DNA of 64,000 bases. Origin: E44-bin46 sp964354655 (GTDB lineage Bacteria > Chloroflexota > Dehalococcoidia > Dehalococcoidales > E44-bin46). The DNA is taken from contig CAYHAL010000001.1 of NCBI GenBank assembly GCA_964354655.1, forward strand, positions 121,431 through 185,430, written 5' to 3'. Numbering within the stretch: position 1 is the stretch's first letter; the number at the start of each line of letters is the position of its first letter. The position numbers and the translations under genes are program-made. The notes below the pieces were generated by a model, which worked only from the letters and a program-made list of their open reading frames with translations, had not been told where the DNA came from and made no database searches. Shown here piece after piece: positions 51,974-59,593 of this stretch.

Positions 51974-52753
51974 CTAGGTTTTCTGCAACTCCTGGAGGAG
52001 GTCAGGGCATAGGCTATCCGGGATGGAGGGTGAAGACTTATTAAGGAGGTCAGTGTGTAACGGGGTGATGGAGATGTTTCCTTGCTCTATTGCCCAGATA
52101 TCTGTTTTCCTGTCGGTATCAGTGTTTATCCTTTGACGCACCACCCAATAGTATTCCCGTTTCCCGTCAAATCCTTTCTCAACCGTGTTGGTATAACCTC
52201 CGCTGGCTAATCGGGTAATCTTTACCCCCTTGATCTTTGCCAGGGGTAAGTTAGGCAGATTTACATTGAGAAAAATATCGCTTGGCAGGGAATTAGAGTC
52301 GATCCTTTTGGCTAACAATCCGGCTAATTTAGCAGCATCATCGAGGTGGAGGCTATCCACTGCAGCTACTGAGATGGCAATGGCTGGTAAACCACGCAGG
52401 TAGCCTTGCAAAGCAGCCCCTACTGTTCCTGAGATAAACACGTCATCGCCCAGATTTGGTCCCTGATTTAAGCCAGAAATGACCAAGTCTACCTTGTTTT
52501 TAATTAGTTTACCTAAAGCCAGGATAACACTATCAGCCGGAGTACCTTCCACCGAGTAGGTCTCTACTTCAGGCACTATGGTTCTTACTGTTTGTGCCCG
52601 CAGTGGCTGGCGCAGAGTCACCGCAGTACCTATAGCGCTTTGTTCTCTATCTGGGGCTACGACTACTACCTGAGCGATGTTTTTTAGCTCCTTGACCAGT
52701 GTCCACAGCCCTGGAGCAAATATTCCGTCATCATTAGTTATTAGTATTCTCAT
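51974..52753 (-). CDS. surE: 5'/3'-nucleotidase SurE
   Basis: A 259-residue SurE: the N-terminus MRILITNDDGIFAPG with the metal-binding Asp pair, PDREQSAIGTAVTL, DLVISGLNQGPNLGDDVFISGTVGAA with the metal Asn, and INVNLPN-like FLNVNLPNLP. It dephosphorylates nucleoside monophosphates in the cytoplasm. ATG 52753 is read, although its upstream region is AT-rich and the ribosome site is weak. It is convergent with the SDR pair and divergent from the riboswitch. Confidence 0.95.
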   Translation of the reverse strand: MRILITNDDGIFAPGLWTLVKELKNIAQVVVVAPDREQSAIGTAVTLRQPLRAQTVRTIVPEVETYSVEGTPADSVILALGKLIKNKVDLVISGLNQGPNLGDDVFISGTVGAALQGYLRGLPAIAISVAAVDSLHLDDAAKLAGLLAKRIDSNSLPSDIFLNVNLPNLPLAKIKGVKITRLASGGYTNTVEKGFDGKREYYWVVRQRINTDTDRKTDIWAIEQGNISITPLHTDLLNKSSPSIPDSLCPDLLQELQKT

Positions 52754-52816
52754 AGAGCGCCTTTATTTTACCCAGTTTATCATAGCTGGATAATGACGGC
52801 AAATAGAGGGGGTAGC

Positions 52817-52845
52817 TTGACTTCGGTTTGCCTTTTTGCTATGCT
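52817..52845 (+). promoter_or_regulatory. Promoter of the cobalamin-riboswitch transcript
   Basis: TTGACT (52817-52822), a 17-bp spacer, TATGCT (52840-52845), about 27 bp before the riboswitch begins. Confidence 0.68.
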
Positions 52846-52871
52846 GTAACCAAAATTAAATAAGGAATTGT

Positions 52872-52990
52872 AGAGGTGCCCGAGCGCAAGCGAGGGCTTA
52901 AATGGAAGGCAAGACCGGTGAAAATCCGGCACAGTTCCGCCTACTGTAACTGAGGGTATTCCTCAGAAGTCAGAACGCCAGCCCTATTCT
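52872..52990 (+). promoter_or_regulatory. Cobalamin (B12) riboswitch
   Basis: The conserved parts are visible in order: GAGGTGCCCGAGC, the core GACCGGTGAAAATCCGGCACAG, the pseudoknot-forming CCGCCTACTGTAACTGAG, and a B12-box-like GAAGTCAGAACGCCAGCC (52966-52983). It is followed 40 bp later by a strong terminator. With cobalamin bound the terminator should form, shutting off the corrinoid transporter genes; without ligand transcription continues. This is the expected wiring for btuCD. Confidence 0.93.
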
Positions 52991-53028
52991 TTATTACCTC
53001 CGCGGAGATGGGGGAACAGGTTATAGAT

Positions 53029-53067
53029 TTAAAAATCCCCTTGTTCTTCAGACGAGGGGATTTTTAA
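53029..53067 (+). terminator. Riboswitch-controlled terminator
   Basis: A 12-bp perfect stem (53029-53040 with 53056-53067, core AAAAATCCCC/GGGGATTTTT) with a 15-nt loop; the 3' arm supplies the T run. It lies between the riboswitch and the permease gene, the usual expression platform. Confidence 0.88.
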
Positions 53068-53115
53068 TTGGTTATTTAGGGATATCACTTTGATTATAAA
53101 GCTAGGTTTAGAAGA

Positions 53116-54174
53116 ATGCTTGGTAAGCTAAGGGGCAGAAATCGGCTAGTTTTGGTTTTACTGCTATTAGGTGGCGGTTTGGTGGCATCACTGTTTTTGG
53201 CTAATGCCTTTGGTGCGGTGAATATCCCTTTACCCGATATATTAAAGATGGCTCTTAATAAGATGGCTGTTTTCAAATTCCCCTCTACTTGGAGGGCAGC
53301 GGATGAAACGATTATTTTTCAGATTAGACTACCCCGAGCAATAGGCAGTGCTTTGGTTGGTGCTGCTCTGGCTACCGCCGGGGTGCTGTTTCAGGGGTTA
53401 CTACGTAATCCTATGGCTGACCCCTATATCATTGGAACGTCAGCCGGCGCCGCTTTAGGGGCGACTATAGCCATGATGCTGCCCGTAAATCTAGTTTTTC
53501 TTGGTTTTGGCTTGGTGGCGGGGGCTGCTTTTTGTGGTGCCTTGGTTACTGTGATTTTGGTCTACAACCTAGCCCGGGTAGGTGGTAAGACGCCTATTAT
53601 AAGCATGCTCCTAGCCGGATTTGTGGTCAGTTCTCTGCTGGCGGCAGTTATGATGTTTCTGATGTCAATAGGCAACAGACTGAACCTAAACCTTCACTCA
53701 GTTTATTCCTTTCTTATGGGTAACGTCTCGGTAACTGGTTGGGGACAGCTGGCTATTGTCGCCCCACTGGTCATTGGGGGTATCATTGGCGCCCGATTTT
53801 TTGCTTTCCATCTGAATGCCTTTTCTCTGGGGGAGGAGGGGGCTGCCTATCTAGGCATTGAGGTGGAGAAGGACAAAATTCGCATCCTGGCTTTGGGTTC
53901 TTTGCTCACGGCGACAGCAGTCTCTATAAGCGGGCTGGTTGGTTTTGTCGGACTGGTGGTGCCGCATGCGGTGCGTTTAAGTTTGGGACCAGACCATCGG
54001 CTGCTGTTACCAGCTTCGGCGTTAGCCGGTGCTGGCTTTTTAATTATCGCTGACCTTGTTGCCCGTATTGTCCTAGCCCCGGTGGAAATTCCGGTGGGGG
54101 TTGTTACCGCTATTATTGGTGCTCCATTCTTTATCTATCTGCTAAGACGTACTAGAAGGGAGTATGCTTTCTAA
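53116..54174 (+). CDS. btuC: FecCD/BtuC-type corrinoid ABC transporter permease
   Basis: A 352-residue permease with about ten hydrophobic helices. Motifs: RLPRAIGSALVGAALATAGVLFQGLLRNPMADPYIIGTSAGAALGA near the N-terminus and GLVGFVGLVVPHAVRL near the C-terminus, hallmarks of FecCD/BtuC. The cobalamin riboswitch directly upstream identifies the substrate as a corrinoid. The start ATG 53116 has AGAAG nearby. The next gene overlaps by one base (TAATG), so the two are coupled. No BtuF binding protein follows. Confidence 0.93.
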   Translation: MLGKLRGRNRLVLVLLLLGGGLVASLFLANAFGAVNIPLPDILKMALNKMAVFKFPSTWRAADETIIFQIRLPRAIGSALVGAALATAGVLFQGLLRNPMADPYIIGTSAGAALGATIAMMLPVNLVFLGFGLVAGAAFCGALVTVILVYNLARVGGKTPIISMLLAGFVVSSLLAAVMMFLMSIGNRLNLNLHSVYSFLMGNVSVTGWGQLAIVAPLVIGGIIGARFFAFHLNAFSLGEEGAAYLGIEVEKDKIRILALGSLLTATAVSISGLVGFVGLVVPHAVRLSLGPDHRLLLPASALAGAGFLIIADLVARIVLAPVEIPVGVVTAIIGAPFFIYLLRRTRREYAF

Positions 54175-54974
54175 TGGTTAGCTTGCAAGTTCAGCGAGTC
54201 TCCTTTTCATATTTCAATGGCTTGGTTTTACATAACGTTGACCTTTTGGTTAGTGCCGGTGAGATAGTAGGCTTAATTGGTCCCAATGGCTCGGGCAAGA
54301 CCACCCTGATTAAGCTAGCCAGTGGCATTCTTAAGCCTAAGGAGGGGGAGATTAGGCTGGATGGCTCTAGTTTAAGCCAGTTGAGCCGGAAGTCTATAGC
54401 CTGTAGTGTAGCGGTAGTGCCACAGCAGTTCCACATCCCCTTTGCTTTTACCGTCAATGAGGTAGTAACCCTAGGCAGAATCCCTTTCCTCAGAGCCTTT
54501 GCCGGGGAAAGTACGGTTGATAAGCAATTGGTGGCTGATGCCTTAGAGCTAGTCAACATCACTGAGCTCAAGGAACGACGTTTTGATGAACTAAGTAGCG
54601 GGGAGCGGCAGAAGGTTATCCTGGCTATGGCGCTGGCTCAGCAGCCCAAACTGCTACTCCTTGATGAGCCAATAGTGCACTTGGACATCGCCCATCAGAT
54701 AGAAATCTTGGAGCTGATAAAAAGGCTTAATGTTGAACGAGGGCTTACGGTTATTGGGGCTATGCATGACCTCAACTTGGCGGCGCTTTACTTTAACCGC
54801 TTAATTCTGCTCAAGGAGGGTATGGTTTCGGCTGATGGGACTCCAGCTCAGGTCTTAACCGAGGCTAGAATAAAGGAGGTCTTCTCGGCATCGGTTAGAG
54901 TGGAGTTACATCAGTTAACTGGCGTCCCCCATATAATCGTTATGCCTAGGGGAGACATTATGAAAAAGCAGTAG
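54174..54974 (+). CDS. btuD: BtuD/FecE-type ATP-binding protein
   Basis: A 266-residue ATPase: Walker A GPNGSGKTT, Q-loop VPQQFHIPF, signature LSSGERQKVILAMAL, Walker B LLLLDEPIVHLD, and switch His in MHDLNLAALYF. It energises corrinoid import with the BtuC-type permease. Its last 110 bases belong to a 197-bp segment that is duplicated at 56205-56401, so the 3' end exists twice in the window, the second copy as a fragment. It ends at TAG. The C-terminal tail MPRGDIMKKQ is retained in both. Confidence 0.93.
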   Translation: MVSLQVQRVSFSYFNGLVLHNVDLLVSAGEIVGLIGPNGSGKTTLIKLASGILKPKEGEIRLDGSSLSQLSRKSIACSVAVVPQQFHIPFAFTVNEVVTLGRIPFLRAFAGESTVDKQLVADALELVNITELKERRFDELSSGERQKVILAMALAQQPKLLLLDEPIVHLDIAHQIEILELIKRLNVERGLTVIGAMHDLNLAALYFNRLILLKEGMVSADGTPAQVLTEARIKEVFSASVRVELHQLTGVPHIIVMPRGDIMKKQ

Positions 54975-55057
54975 GTAAGGTGACCAAAAGGGAGTCAGAG
55001 CATCCGATATATTAGGACAGACCCCTCTGGCTCACACAATTTGGCTTAATGTTGGAT
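54861..55057 (+). repeat. 197-bp direct repeat, copy A
   Basis: Positions 54861-55057 appear identical by eye to 56205-56401 (offset 1344 bp). It covers the last 110 coding bases of btuD, its stop, and the following intergenic sequence. The copies diverge at both sides. Confidence 0.85.
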
Positions 55058-55116
55058 GTTCGGCTAGAACCTGTCATGAAGGTGAATGCACATTTTGTGG
55101 GATGAAGACAGAATAG
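54979..55116 (+). pseudogene. Radical-SAM-like N-terminal fragment
   Basis: The frame ending at TAG 55114 reads ASDILGQTPLAHTIWLNVG followed by CSARTCHEGECTFCGMK, a Cys-rich cluster of the kind found in radical-SAM enzymes. It has no ATG in a good context and stops after about 45 codons, and the following 140 bp is non-coding. The first part lies in the 197-bp repeat and is copied at 56205-56401, where the Cys-rich part is missing. A remnant of a gene once downstream of btuD, perhaps corrinoid-related; family not certain. Confidence 0.5.
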
Positions 55117-55260
55117 ATGTAATACAATTAGAGCTCGCTCAACTCTTCTATTATTCAAGCGACGATATTGCTTAGGTCTACCACCAGTTTTTCAGCTAAC
55201 ATTTTTTGAGGATTTCTCTCTGCCCTGATTTGGTTATGGTGTCTGATAGTCTTTCTCGGC

Positions 55261-55755
55261 TTACTTTTGGGCTTCCTTACGGATTTTGTCGGCTTCCTTT
55301 AAGGCCTCCCCATGGGCTTTATCAGTTTCCTTTTTAGCCGCTTTATCAACGGCCAGTTTCCTAGCCTCTTCATGGACCATGTCGACTTGCTTCTTAGACT
55401 CTTCATAGGCCTTTTCTGCTCGATCAATGCGTTCCTCTGATTTGGTTACAGCCTTCGCAAGGTCTTCAGCTCTTTGGTCCCAAGAAGCATGCCAGACCGC
55501 CCAGACTTCATTTTTAATCGCTTCACGGACTTTCTCGGCTTCCTTCAAGGCCTCCTTATGGGTTTTATCAGCTTCCTTTTTAGCCGCTTTATCAACGGCC
55601 AGTTTCTTAGCCTCTTTGTAGACTATGTCAGCTTGCTTCTTAACTTCTTTACAGACTTTGTCTGCTCGTTTCAAACTCTCAAGTAGTACTTTATTAGCTT
55701 GCTTCTTGGCCTCTTCCCCACCGCGTCGTTGAGTTTCTAGCTCTTTTGTCTCCAT
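55261..55755 (-). CDS. Coiled-coil, Lys/Ala/Glu-rich repeat protein
   Basis: A 164-residue hydrophilic protein, almost entirely predicted helix. It contains an internal duplication: KKQADIVYKEAKKLAVDKAA with its continuation (about 39-80) and KKQVDMVHEEARKLAVDKAA (about 121-164), linked by a middle with Trp-rich NEVWAVWHASWDQRAEDL. It is LEA-like in composition. No signal peptide or membrane span. ATG 55755 follows AGGAGG; a promoter lies 75 bp upstream on the minus strand. Codon choice and isolation between the copies of a 197-bp repeat suggest insertion or local rearrangement. Function unknown. Confidence 0.65.
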   Translation of the reverse strand: METKELETQRRGGEEAKKQANKVLLESLKRADKVCKEVKKQADIVYKEAKKLAVDKAAKKEADKTHKEALKEAEKVREAIKNEVWAVWHASWDQRAEDLAKAVTKSEERIDRAEKAYEESKKQVDMVHEEARKLAVDKAAKKETDKAHGEALKEADKIRKEAQK

Positions 55756-55829
55756 TTCATACCTCCTCTACTATTATATTCATTCTGGCATGTAAGGAAT
55801 CAGTTGGTCTTAATTCGCCCCATGATAGT

Positions 55830-55858
55830 AGTGTAATCTACACTTGAGGACCTGTCAA
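55830..55858 (-). promoter_or_regulatory. Predicted promoter for the coiled-coil gene
   Basis: On the minus strand TTGACA (55858-55853), a 17-bp spacer, TACACT (55835-55830), 75 bp upstream of the ATG at 55755. Confidence 0.55.
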
Positions 55859-56081
55859 CAATTTCATACGTGGCAAGGACTAGGCACGCGTATGGGAAAG
55901 CCTAGAAATATTACAGAGGTATACAAGGTCAGTTACTTTTTATGATAGCTTGAAGTTTTATGGGGCACCGTTATCTCTGGCGCTGGGCTCACTTTTATTG
56001 CCCGGTTTCTAATCTCAATGTCGAAATCGAGGAGAGGCCGAAGCCATAGATGATAGGGTATAGGGTAACTCTGCTTTCAGA
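55859..56081 (+). other. Gene-free stretch in the rearranged region
   Basis: No gene seen. It separates the coiled-coil gene from a truncated membrane-protein copy. Confidence 0.4.
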
Positions 56082-56318
56082 ATACCAGTCGTTTATTGGA
56101 CCAACAAGTCTATCACGCAGGTGGCACTCAGGAGATATCTACTGTTAGCCGGTGCATCAGCCATGGGCATGCTCTTCTTCCTGGGTCCTGTGCATATGCT
56201 CACTGAGGCTAGAATAAAGGAGGTCTTCTCGGCATCGGTTAGAGTGGAGTTACATCAGTTAACTGGCGTCCCCCATATAATCGTTATGCCTAGGGGAGAC
56301 ATTATGAAAAAGCAGTAG
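56082..56318 (+). pseudogene. Chimeric relic: small membrane protein fused to the btuD 3' end
   Basis: The frame reads IPVVYWTNKSITQVALRRYLL..., then GASAMGMLFFLGPVHMLTEA, a truncated copy of the membrane protein at 56934, and switches after GAGGCT (56205-56210) to RIKEVFSASVRVELHQLTGV and MPRGDIMKKQ, the C-terminus of BtuD. The junction lies in the short sequence CTGAGGCT that the membrane-protein gene shares with btuD (CCGAGGCT), suggesting recombination at microhomology. An internal start could translate 65 residues, but a function is unlikely. Confidence 0.75.
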
Positions 56319-56401
56319 GTAAGGTGACCAAAAGGGAGTCAGAGCATCCGATATATTAGGACAGACCCCTCTGGCTCACACAATTTGGCTTAATGTTGGA
56401 T
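56205..56401 (+). repeat. 197-bp direct repeat, copy B
   Basis: Second copy of 54861-55057, containing the last 36 codons of btuD plus intergenic sequence, fused in frame to the membrane-protein relic. Confidence 0.85.
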
Positions 56402-56507
56402 ATATTGTTAACTGCCCAGCAACATGCTATGCTATCAACAACCGTGAAATTGATTCCATACCCTCAAAAGCGGTGAGGATTAGAAATTAACTGTCAGGAG
56501 GTGTGAA

Positions 56508-56876
56508 ATGCCGAGGAAACTAAAAATCACACTCTGGGTAGCGATAGGTCTGCTTGCCGTAGCATTACCTGTAATCGGGTCAATGACCCTGGTAGGAATT
56601 GCGCTTAGCATGTTTTTGATGATTATGTTTGGCTCAATTTTTGCTTGCGGAATACTAATCGTTTATTGGACCCAAAAGAATATCACGCAGGCGGTACTTA
56701 AGAGGTATCTACTGTTAGCCGGTGCATCAGCCATGGGCATATTCTTCTTCCAGAACGTTGTGCATCCGTTCAGTGAGGTTGTTGGTTTTCTTATGGTTCT
56801 AATGGTCTGCCCAATTGCCCTAGTTGTCGGTGCGGCTCTGGCATTGAGATTCAAAGTGTCTCCGCAAGCTAGCTAG
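56508..56876 (+). CDS. Small four-helix membrane protein, paralogue 1
   Basis: 122 residues with about four hydrophobic segments: LKITLWVAIGLLAVALPVIGS, MFLMIMFGSIFACGILIVYW, LLLAGASAMGIFFF and VLMVCPIALVVGAALALRF. ATG 56508 lies behind CAGGAGGTG. The first 13 codons and several inner stretches are shared with the protein at 56934, so the two are tandem duplicates. I do not recognise the family. No conserved charged or Cys residues within the helices point to a function. It ends at TAG. Confidence 0.65.
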   Translation: MPRKLKITLWVAIGLLAVALPVIGSMTLVGIALSMFLMIMFGSIFACGILIVYWTQKNITQAVLKRYLLLAGASAMGIFFFQNVVHPFSEVVGFLMVLMVCPIALVVGAALALRFKVSPQAS

Positions 56877-56933
56877 TGAACAGTCTCCACAACATTAGAA
56901 ATCGCAGCAAATCAGCTGTCAGGAGGTAATCAA

Positions 56934-57350
56934 ATGCCGAGGAAACTAAAAATCACACTCTGGGTAGCGATAGGTCTACTTGCGGCAATGCCAGCTATAA
57001 TCATGGGTGGATATTGGACAGCGATGCGTGCACCTGCGGGCGCAGCAATATCGAACCCTTTTATAGTGATCGTAAAAGGAACTCCAGTGCCCGCGTTTAT
57101 GATTATATTTGGCTTAATTTTTGCTTGCGGAATACCAATCGTTTATTGGACCAACAAGACTATCACGCAGGTGGCACTCAAGAGGTATCTACTATTAGCC
57201 GGTGCGTCAGCCATGGGCATTCTCTTCTTCGGAGTTCCTGTGCATATGCTCACTGAGGCTGGTTTTGTCCTGTCTCTATTTGTCTGCCCAATTGCTCTAG
57301 TTGTGGGCGCGGCTCTGGCATTGAGATTCAAGAGCGCCCCCGCCAGCTAG
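56934..57350 (+). CDS. Small four-helix membrane protein, paralogue 2
   Basis: 138 residues, four hydrophobic segments: LKITLWVAIGLLAAMPAII, PAFMIIFGLIFACGIPIVYW, LLLAGASAMGILFFGVPV and LSLFVCPIALVVGAALALRF. It is longer than paralogue 1 by an insertion after helix 1 (YWTAMRAPAGAAISNP). The ribosome site CAGGAGG is shared with paralogue 1. A third, decayed copy lies at 56082. Unknown function; local expansion suggests either recent duplication or selection. It ends at TAG. Confidence 0.68.
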   Translation: MPRKLKITLWVAIGLLAAMPAIIMGGYWTAMRAPAGAAISNPFIVIVKGTPVPAFMIIFGLIFACGIPIVYWTNKTITQVALKRYLLLAGASAMGILFFGVPVHMLTEAGFVLSLFVCPIALVVGAALALRFKSAPAS

Positions 57351-57442
57351 GTGGTGAAGAACTTCAGCAAATAAGGACAAGATGGGAATTGATGAAAAGT
57401 GTTTTGCTATCTATTATGGTGCTGATAGACGATACTAAGATA

Positions 57443-57559
57443 TCATTTCCGTTTTCTCTTCAGCCAAGAGAATCTTACCTTCTTACCGTTACGCTTTCTG
57501 TCCTTCTTGTTTACGTTCTCGATAAACGTTTTTAGATCTGTACGAGATTTATCGTTCAT
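57443..57559 (-). CDS. Very small basic protein (38 aa), tentative
   Basis: An open frame MNDKSRTDLKTF then IENVNKKDRKRNGKKVRFSW, with a basic C-terminus (LKRKRK). ATG 57559 has AAAGGAAAG about 15 nt upstream, which is further than ideal. The composition (14 Lys/Arg of 38) resembles ribosome-associated or nucleic-acid-binding small proteins, but chance cannot be excluded. It is the only candidate gene in the 335-bp gap after the membrane-protein pair. Confidence 0.35.
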   Translation of the reverse strand: MNDKSRTDLKTFIENVNKKDRKRNGKKVRFSWLKRKRK

Positions 57560-57685
57560 TGCGATTCATTTCTTTCCTTTTTGGATATTAGAAAACCAAG
57601 ATTTATTGTATCATCTATTTGCGATACGAGCAATTACCTGTCCCCAAAATACCAGAGTTGATACAAGGAGAGGTGAAAAACAAGG

Positions 57686-58693
57686 TCATTCCCCTATCTT
57701 GGGAGTGGTAGAGAAAGGATGGCCATCTCGTTCAAAGTCGGGAACGTAGTTTTCTGATGCCCCCACTTCCTGTACCCAACCATTTTCCATTCCTAGGTCA
57801 GAAAGTAAGCTAACAACCGTTTCATACTCGGCCGTTGAAATGTTTCTAGAGAGCAAAGGTATTTTGGGGGCCCGATGTGCTGGTAAGTATTGAGACATTA
57901 TGCTAACCGTCACCGTGGGAGAAAGCTCCCGAGCTAGCCAGATTAATGATTCCTCACTACCTGCCAGCCCATTGGGCAGAATAAGATGGCGCACAATGAG
58001 TCCCCGTTGCGTTAATCCAAAATCATCTACTGTCAAGTCCCCAACCTGCCGATACATTTCTTTAATAGCCTGGCGAGCTCGTACTACATAATCTGGAGTG
58101 TGTGAGAACTTTCTAGCCGAATCATCGGAGGCATATCTTAAATCAGGCAGGTAAATATTTATTATACCGTCAAGCTCTTTTAGAGAAGTAACAGAATCAT
58201 AGCCACTAGTGTTGTAGACCAGTGGTAACCGAAGCCCCATAGGCACAGCTTCCAGGACTGCCCGAACCAGTTGGGGAACAAAGTGAGAGGGAGAAACAAA
58301 ATTAATATTGTGGCAACCCAGTTCATCCTGAAGATAGAGCATACTCTCAGCTAGGGTATGATAATCCGTCTCCTTTGATTTTTGCTTTTTCCAATTCTGA
58401 CTTATCTGGTAGTTCTGACAATAAGCACACCTCATATTGCAATTGCCAAAGAACACCGTTCCTGACCCTCTTGTTCCCGAAATAGCGGGTTCTTCTCCCT
58501 GATGAGCACAGACCGTTGAGACTATTGGCAGATGACCCGAATGGCAAAAACCCAGTTCCCCTTCTAACCGATTAACTTGGCATTCCCTGGGGCAGATATC
58601 ACAGGAGGCTAGCCGGGCTTCGAGTGCGTAAGCACGCCGCTCCAATTCACCGGAGTGGTATAGAGCAATATAGCCTGGTTCTATGTATGCCAT
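57686..58693 (-). CDS. Radical-SAM enzyme, PflA/AmrS-like
   Basis: 335 residues. An N-terminal Cys cluster (CDICPRECQ, Cys31/34/38, and FC50) precedes the radical-SAM motif GNCNMRCAYCQN (Cys85/89/92), then PSHFVPQLVRAV and YNTSGYDSVTSLKEL. This is the layout of pyruvate-formate-lyase-activase-like proteins, e.g. AmrS of the AmmeMemoRadiSam group. It would use a [4Fe-4S] cluster and SAM to make a 5'-deoxyadenosyl radical. Its target protein is not adjacent. ATG 58693 has no strong ribosome site. Confidence 0.88.
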   Translation of the reverse strand: MAYIEPGYIALYHSGELERRAYALEARLASCDICPRECQVNRLEGELGFCHSGHLPIVSTVCAHQGEEPAISGTRGSGTVFFGNCNMRCAYCQNYQISQNWKKQKSKETDYHTLAESMLYLQDELGCHNINFVSPSHFVPQLVRAVLEAVPMGLRLPLVYNTSGYDSVTSLKELDGIINIYLPDLRYASDDSARKFSHTPDYVVRARQAIKEMYRQVGDLTVDDFGLTQRGLIVRHLILPNGLAGSEESLIWLARELSPTVTVSIMSQYLPAHRAPKIPLLSRNISTAEYETVVSLLSDLGMENGWVQEVGASENYVPDFERDGHPFSTTPKIGE

Positions 58694-58862
58694 ATGCGTC
58701 CCCAGTAATCAAACACTTTAAGTTCATTATAAGCGTTTGTCAACCTAGCATGGGTCACCCTTTATTGCACATTATGACGGATTGTTCAGCTACTGAAGAC
58801 CCTCGTCGCTGCCTAGCTCGGCTGGACAGGATTGGAGACAAAGGCTATAATCTCAGATAGCC

Positions 58863-59396
58863 ATGAATTATCAACCTAAACCCCATATCCTCTTTGCCAG
58901 GGAAAAGGTGGTAGCTACCGTGAAGCGGCTGGCGGCTGAAATTAGCCAGGATTATCACGGCAAAAATCCCCTTCTTATAGGCATTCTTAAGGGTTCCTTT
59001 GTCTTTATGGCTGACCTGATTCGGCTCCTTGACTTTCCGCTGGAAGTGGAGTTTATCACCCTATCTAGCTATGGCAGGGGCAGGGAGAGTTCGGGGAAGA
59101 TTAGGGTAGTCAAGGGGCTTCGTGCTGAAGTTAAAGGCAGGGATGTATTGGTAATTGAGGACATCGTGGACACCGGACGGACTATTTCCTTCCTTCTTGA
59201 TTACCTGCGGAAGAAAAAACCCGCCTCCTTAAAGCTTTGTGCCCTGACTGATAAGCCTTCTCGGCGGCAGATTCCAGTTAATATTGACTATCTGGGTCTC
59301 ACCGTTCCCAATAAGTTCATTGTTGGCTATGGCATTGATTGGGACGAGAAGTTTCGTTATCTCCCTGATATATGTTTTGTTGAGACTGAGGACTAG
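58863..59396 (+). CDS. hpt: Hypoxanthine phosphoribosyltransferase
   Basis: 177 residues, full length. Seen: GILKGSFVFMADLIR, the SSYG loop (LSSYGRGRES), the PRPP-binding VLVIEDIVDTGRTISFLL, and the hood motif DYLGLTVPNKFIVGYGIDWDEKFRYLPDI. It converts hypoxanthine or guanine plus PRPP to IMP or GMP. With adenine deaminase downstream (adenine to hypoxanthine) it forms a purine salvage route. A hairpin-rich element separates the two genes. It ends at TAG. Confidence 0.95.
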   Translation: MNYQPKPHILFAREKVVATVKRLAAEISQDYHGKNPLLIGILKGSFVFMADLIRLLDFPLEVEFITLSSYGRGRESSGKIRVVKGLRAEVKGRDVLVIEDIVDTGRTISFLLDYLRKKKPASLKLCALTDKPSRRQIPVNIDYLGLTVPNKFIVGYGIDWDEKFRYLPDICFVETED

Positions 59397-59430
59397 TTTT
59401 GTTTAATCTCAGTCGTTTACCAGGGGGTAG

Positions 59431-59555
59431 TTTTAAGGGGCGAAGCCCCTTAAAAAGTAATCCTTCTCTCTTCCCTATTAAAAAAGGGGAAGCCCGAAGG
59501 GGCGTTAGCCCCTTGGAAAACTATAGTTCCCCTTCCCCTTATCAAGGGGAAGGGG
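59431..59555. repeat. Cluster of GC hairpins related to the MITE-like element
   Basis: Three perfect hairpins with short loops: 59431-59441/59445-59455 (loop GAA), 59497-59503/59508-59514, and 59529-59540/59544-59555 (CCCCTTCCCCTT). Their order and sequence style mirror, in reverse orientation, those of the 42557-42794 element. The CTTTATCCCC next to the C-rich hairpin is shared too. Clear terminal inverted repeats or TA ends are not seen here, so it may be a decayed copy. It may also act as a terminator for hpt. Confidence 0.6.
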
Positions 59556-59593
59556 ATAAAGGGGATAGGGTTTCCAAATAAAAACCTAAGGGG

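Noticed and set aside
56121..56318. A real 65-aa gene
   Set aside because: It is a fusion of a membrane-protein fragment with the copied end of btuD.
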